64,000 nucleotides of DNA from Streptomyces puniciscabiei. GTDB taxonomy: Bacteria > Actinomycetota > Actinomycetes > Streptomycetales > Streptomycetaceae. The stretch is taken from positions 3,858,501 through 3,922,500 of the forward strand of contig NZ_VFNX01000001.1 of the NCBI RefSeq assembly GCF_006715785.1. Direction: 5' to 3'. This document shows positions 61,898 through 64,000 of the stretch, piece after piece (the first letter of the stretch is position 1; each line of letters opens with the position of its first letter). A program made the position numbers and the translations under genes. The notes under the pieces were generated by a model. The model had not been told where the DNA came from. It saw only the letters and a program-made list of their open reading frames with translations, and made no database searches.

Positions 61898-61903
61898 TAC
61901 GCT
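61898..61903 (+). promoter_or_regulatory. candidate leaderless -10 box
   Basis: TACGCT is followed by exactly 6 nt and GTG 61910, with no ribosome binding site. Confidence 0.45.
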
Positions 61904-61909
61904 CGGCGC

Positions 61910-62221
61910 GTGGTTGATACGACGCCCTTGACCCGAGCAGTGGATCACTTCGCCGACCGGTTGCGGGCTGCTCCGCAGAGCCGGCTTCAACGGGGCGCCG
62001 CGGCAGAGGCCTTGGCGATGGCGAGGGAGCTGTCCCGGCGGGCCCAGCTGTTGGAGGACCCCGGTGTCGAGCCCCGGGAGATGCCGGACGCCGGGATGTT
62101 CGCCGCGGCCGATCAGATTCTCGTGGCCGCGCACGACTTGGCGGTGGTGCTGGAGAGTGACGATCAGGTCGCTGAAGCGGTGCGGTTGGTCGAGGAGGCG
62201 CGTCAGAGGGCGGGTGTCTGA
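61910..62221 (+). CDS. small alpha-helical hypothetical protein
   Basis: The 103-residue protein (VVDTTPLTRAVDHFADRLRA ... LVEEARQRAGV) is predicted all-helical from sequence and rich in Ala, Arg and Glu. No domain is recognised. GTG 61910 is supported by the leaderless arrangement with TACGCT, and the divergent DUF4287 gene starts 99 bp away. Confidence 0.65.
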   Translation: MVDTTPLTRAVDHFADRLRAAPQSRLQRGAAAEALAMARELSRRAQLLEDPGVEPREMPDAGMFAAADQILVAAHDLAVVLESDDQVAEAVRLVEEARQRAGV

Positions 62222-62330
62222 GCACCGTTCGCGCCTGCGGTTTCGTCGTGGCTGGTCGCGCCCACGCGGCGGAGCCGCATCTCAGACGCAGCCCCGCGCC
62301 CCTTACGGGGCGCTGTCCCCCGCCGGTGTC

Positions 62331-63122
62331 TCAAAGTGAGGCGATGACCCTGTCCGCCAGGATGTAGACCATGTTCGCGTCGTCCTCGCCGTAGGCGAAG
62401 GTGAGGGTGTAGGCGCCGGAGACGCCGGAGCCGCCCAGCAGGTGCGGGGCCTCGCCGGCTTCCACGGCCGCTGCCAGGCGTTCGGCGGTTTCGCGGTGGC
62501 CCGGGGTCATGCACAGGGTGGTGCCGTCGGCGAAGACGTAGACGTCGAGGGTGCCGAGGGGGCCCGGGCGGACATCGGAGAGCTCGACGCGTTCGGCGGC
62601 CAGCTGTTCCAGCGTGGTGACGGTGCGCTCGTGGTCGTTCACGGCCGGCGACTGCACCGGGACGAAGTCGGGGTGCGAGGGGTGACGGCGGCGGGCCGCG
62701 GCCAGTTCCGGGGACTCCGCGGCGAACTCGTCGGTGTCGGCGGTCGGCTCGGACACCGGCTCCAGCCCGGCGAAGTCGGCCTGCCGGGGCAGGAACAGCT
62801 CCGTGTCGGGCAGACCCAGCAGAGTCGGGGTGTCGGAGGCGTCACGGGCCTCCTGCGCGGCCCAGAACGCACGCGCCTCGGCCAGCTCCCGCTCCCGCTC
62901 CTCGGCGAGCGCCTCGGCCACGGCGGCGCGTATCTGGTCGGCGTCGGCGCCGCTGCGGGCGTGGGGCAGCAGCGCGCCCAGGGCGGCCGACTGGTTCTCG
63001 GCGAGCTGGGTCTGCAGCTCCGCCAGCTGACGGCGCACCTTCAGCACGGTGCGCAGGACGGCGACGCCCACGGCGCCGGTGGCGGCCGTGGTGAGCAGCA
63101 GGGCGATCGGCATGGCGCTCAC
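62331..63122 (-). CDS. membrane-anchored hypothetical protein
   Basis: The 263-residue protein has an N-terminal helix (MPIALLLTTAATGAVGVAVL) and then a coiled coil (LRTVLKVRRQLAELQTQLAE). An acidic middle region and a C-terminal alpha/beta domain (LDVYVFADGTTLCMTPGHRE, SGAYTLTFAYGEDDANMVYI) follow. GTG 63122 has GGGAG 7 nt upstream; ATG 63113 is an alternative. Function is unknown. Confidence 0.78.
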   Translation of the reverse strand: MSAMPIALLLTTAATGAVGVAVLRTVLKVRRQLAELQTQLAENQSAALGALLPHARSGADADQIRAAVAEALAEERERELAEARAFWAAQEARDASDTPTLLGLPDTELFLPRQADFAGLEPVSEPTADTDEFAAESPELAAARRRHPSHPDFVPVQSPAVNDHERTVTTLEQLAAERVELSDVRPGPLGTLDVYVFADGTTLCMTPGHRETAERLAAAVEAGEAPHLLGGSGVSGAYTLTFAYGEDDANMVYILADRVIASL

Positions 63123-63325
63123 TGACGTACTCCCGGTTCAAAGTCGACCCCCGACTTCCTACATCAGCTTGAAGGGCGGACTAAGCAGCTGTCAGTGCGT
63201 AACGTCACGAAACGGACAGGACTTTGATTCCGCGGCTTCTTCGCGTGCCGCGCTGACCTGTGCTGACCTGCAGCGATGCGTCCGGCGAGCGAGATAGGTC
63301 ACATCCTGGGGGAATTTGGATCACG

Positions 63326-63364
63326 AAAAGGCCCAGAACCTTGGAGTTTCCTCGGTTCCGGGCC
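63326..63364 (-). terminator. intrinsic terminator of the thiolase gene
   Basis: GGCCCAGAACC (63330-63340) pairs with GGTTCCGGGCC (63354-63364) with one mismatch; on the minus strand the stem is followed by TTTT. Confidence 0.8.
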
Positions 63365-63405
63365 ACTTCCTGACGTAAAGTGCCTGCCCCGCTACGGACG
63401 GTGGG

Positions 63406-64000
63406 TCAGCTGAGGCGCTCGATGACCATCGCCATGCCCTGGCCGCCGCCGACGCACATCGTCTCCAGGCCGAACTGCTTGTCGTGCCACTGCAGGGAGT
63501 TGATGAGCGTGCCGGTGATGCGGGCGCCGGTCATGCCGAAGGGGTGGCCGACGGCGATGGCGCCGCCGTTGACGTTCAGCTTGTCGATGTCGATGCCGAG
63601 GTCCTGGTAGGAGGGGATCACCTGGGCGGCGAAGGCCTCGTTGATCTCGACCAGGTCGATGTCGTCGATGGTGAGGCCGGCTCGCTGCAGGGCCTGCTTG
63701 CTCGCCTCGACCGGGCCGAGGCCCATGATCTCGGGGGAGAGGCCGGAGACGCCGGTGGACACGATCCGGGCGAGCGGGGTCAGGCCCAGCTCGCGGGCCT
63801 TGGTGTCGCTCATGATGACGACGGCGGCGGCACCGTCGTTGAGCGGGCAGCAGTTGCCGGCGGTGACGAGTCCGTCCGGGCGGAAGACCGGCTTGAGGCC
63901 CTGGACGGCCTCCAGGGTGACGCCGGGGCGGGGGCCGTCGTCCTTGCTGACGACCGTGCCGTCCGGGAGGGTCACCGGGGTGATCTCGCGCTCCCAGAAG
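63406..64000 (-). CDS. acetyl-CoA C-acyltransferase (thiolase), partial
   Basis: The C-terminal half of a thiolase is inside the window and the gene runs off the right edge. Visible motifs are [31 protein letters not shown], the His-containing [17 protein letters not shown] and the catalytic Cys loop [19 protein letters not shown] at the C terminus. It catalyses thiolytic cleavage or Claisen condensation of acyl-CoA in fatty acid or acetoacetyl-CoA metabolism; which direction cannot be told. The frame is open to position 64000 and no start is present in the window. Confidence 0.95.
   Translation of the reverse strand, partial: FWEREITPVTLPDGTVVSKDDGPRPGVTLEAVQGLKPVFRPDGLVTAGNCCPLNDGAAAVVIMSDTKARELGLTPLARIVSTGVSGLSPEIMGLGPVEASKQALQRAGLTIDDIDLVEINEAFAAQVIPSYQDLGIDIDKLNVNGGAIAVGHPFGMTGARITGTLINSLQWHDKQFGLETMCVGGGQGMAMVIERLS

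Overview
The window is a high-GC (about 70% by eye) actinobacterial chromosome segment. Codon usage, leaderless TANNNT-N6-RTG starts, paired Rpf genes, a UUA-reading tRNA-Leu (bldA) and the gene order (rplY-prs-glmU, mfd, mazG-P450-rpf-rpf-eno-divIC-ppx-ndh, bldA, pobA) mark it as Streptomyces, syntenic (recalled, not searched) with the S. coelicolor region around SCO3079-SCO3124. It is core chromosome, not a plasmid or prophage. I see no integrase, transposase or CRISPR array.

Layout. 0-4.1 kb: rplY (partial), prs, glmU and tRNA-Gln, then an unusual HTH protein gene with a TTA codon. 4.2-5.7 kb: an orphan histidine kinase followed by a 20-bp tandem repeat array. 5.7-11.2 kb: a block of intracellular polymorphic-toxin-type genes: a SUKH-3 protein, a YwqJ-type deaminase, an HNH(WHH)-SUKH fusion, and a 985-residue YrhB/deaminase/SUKH-4 protein. 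11.2-17.2 kb: a decayed ECF sigma gene fused by deletion to a reductase remnant, an EthD protein, a DivIVA-like coiled coil, an SSS symporter with its DUF485 partner, and an MFS exporter. 17.6-24.8 kb: a MacB-like ABC pair and mfd. 25.3-34.9 kb: secreted and lipoprotein genes, an orphan DNA methylase-like gene with a striking GTGAAC array, a Ser/Thr kinase, a DUF1906 glycosidase-like protein and a SurA-like lipoprotein.

35-47 kb: mazG-P450, DUF899, rpfC and rpfA (rpfA behind a ydaO c-di-AMP riboswitch), eno, divIC, an apparent DUF501-Ppx gene fusion, and ndh behind a Rex operator. 47-52.3 kb: a CFA synthase-like methyltransferase and a second ABC pair, paralogous and inverted relative to the first. 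52.7 kb: bldA. At least two genes in the window carry an in-frame TTA codon that needs this tRNA (positions 3471-3473 and 54078-54080).

55.1-59.1 kb holds the best candidate for an undescribed system: a divergent XRE regulator; an inverted/direct TTGGACA operator; two tandemly duplicated cysteine-free 71-72-residue peptides; a perfect 19-bp hairpin; a membrane M50 metalloprotease with a PqqD-like N-terminal domain; three exact 28-bp repeats; and a secreted Cys-containing protein. This looks like a peptide maturation/export cassette without a recognised modifying enzyme. The window closes with pobA behind a clean palindrome, a Bax-inhibitor-1 family membrane protein, small hypotheticals and a partial thiolase.
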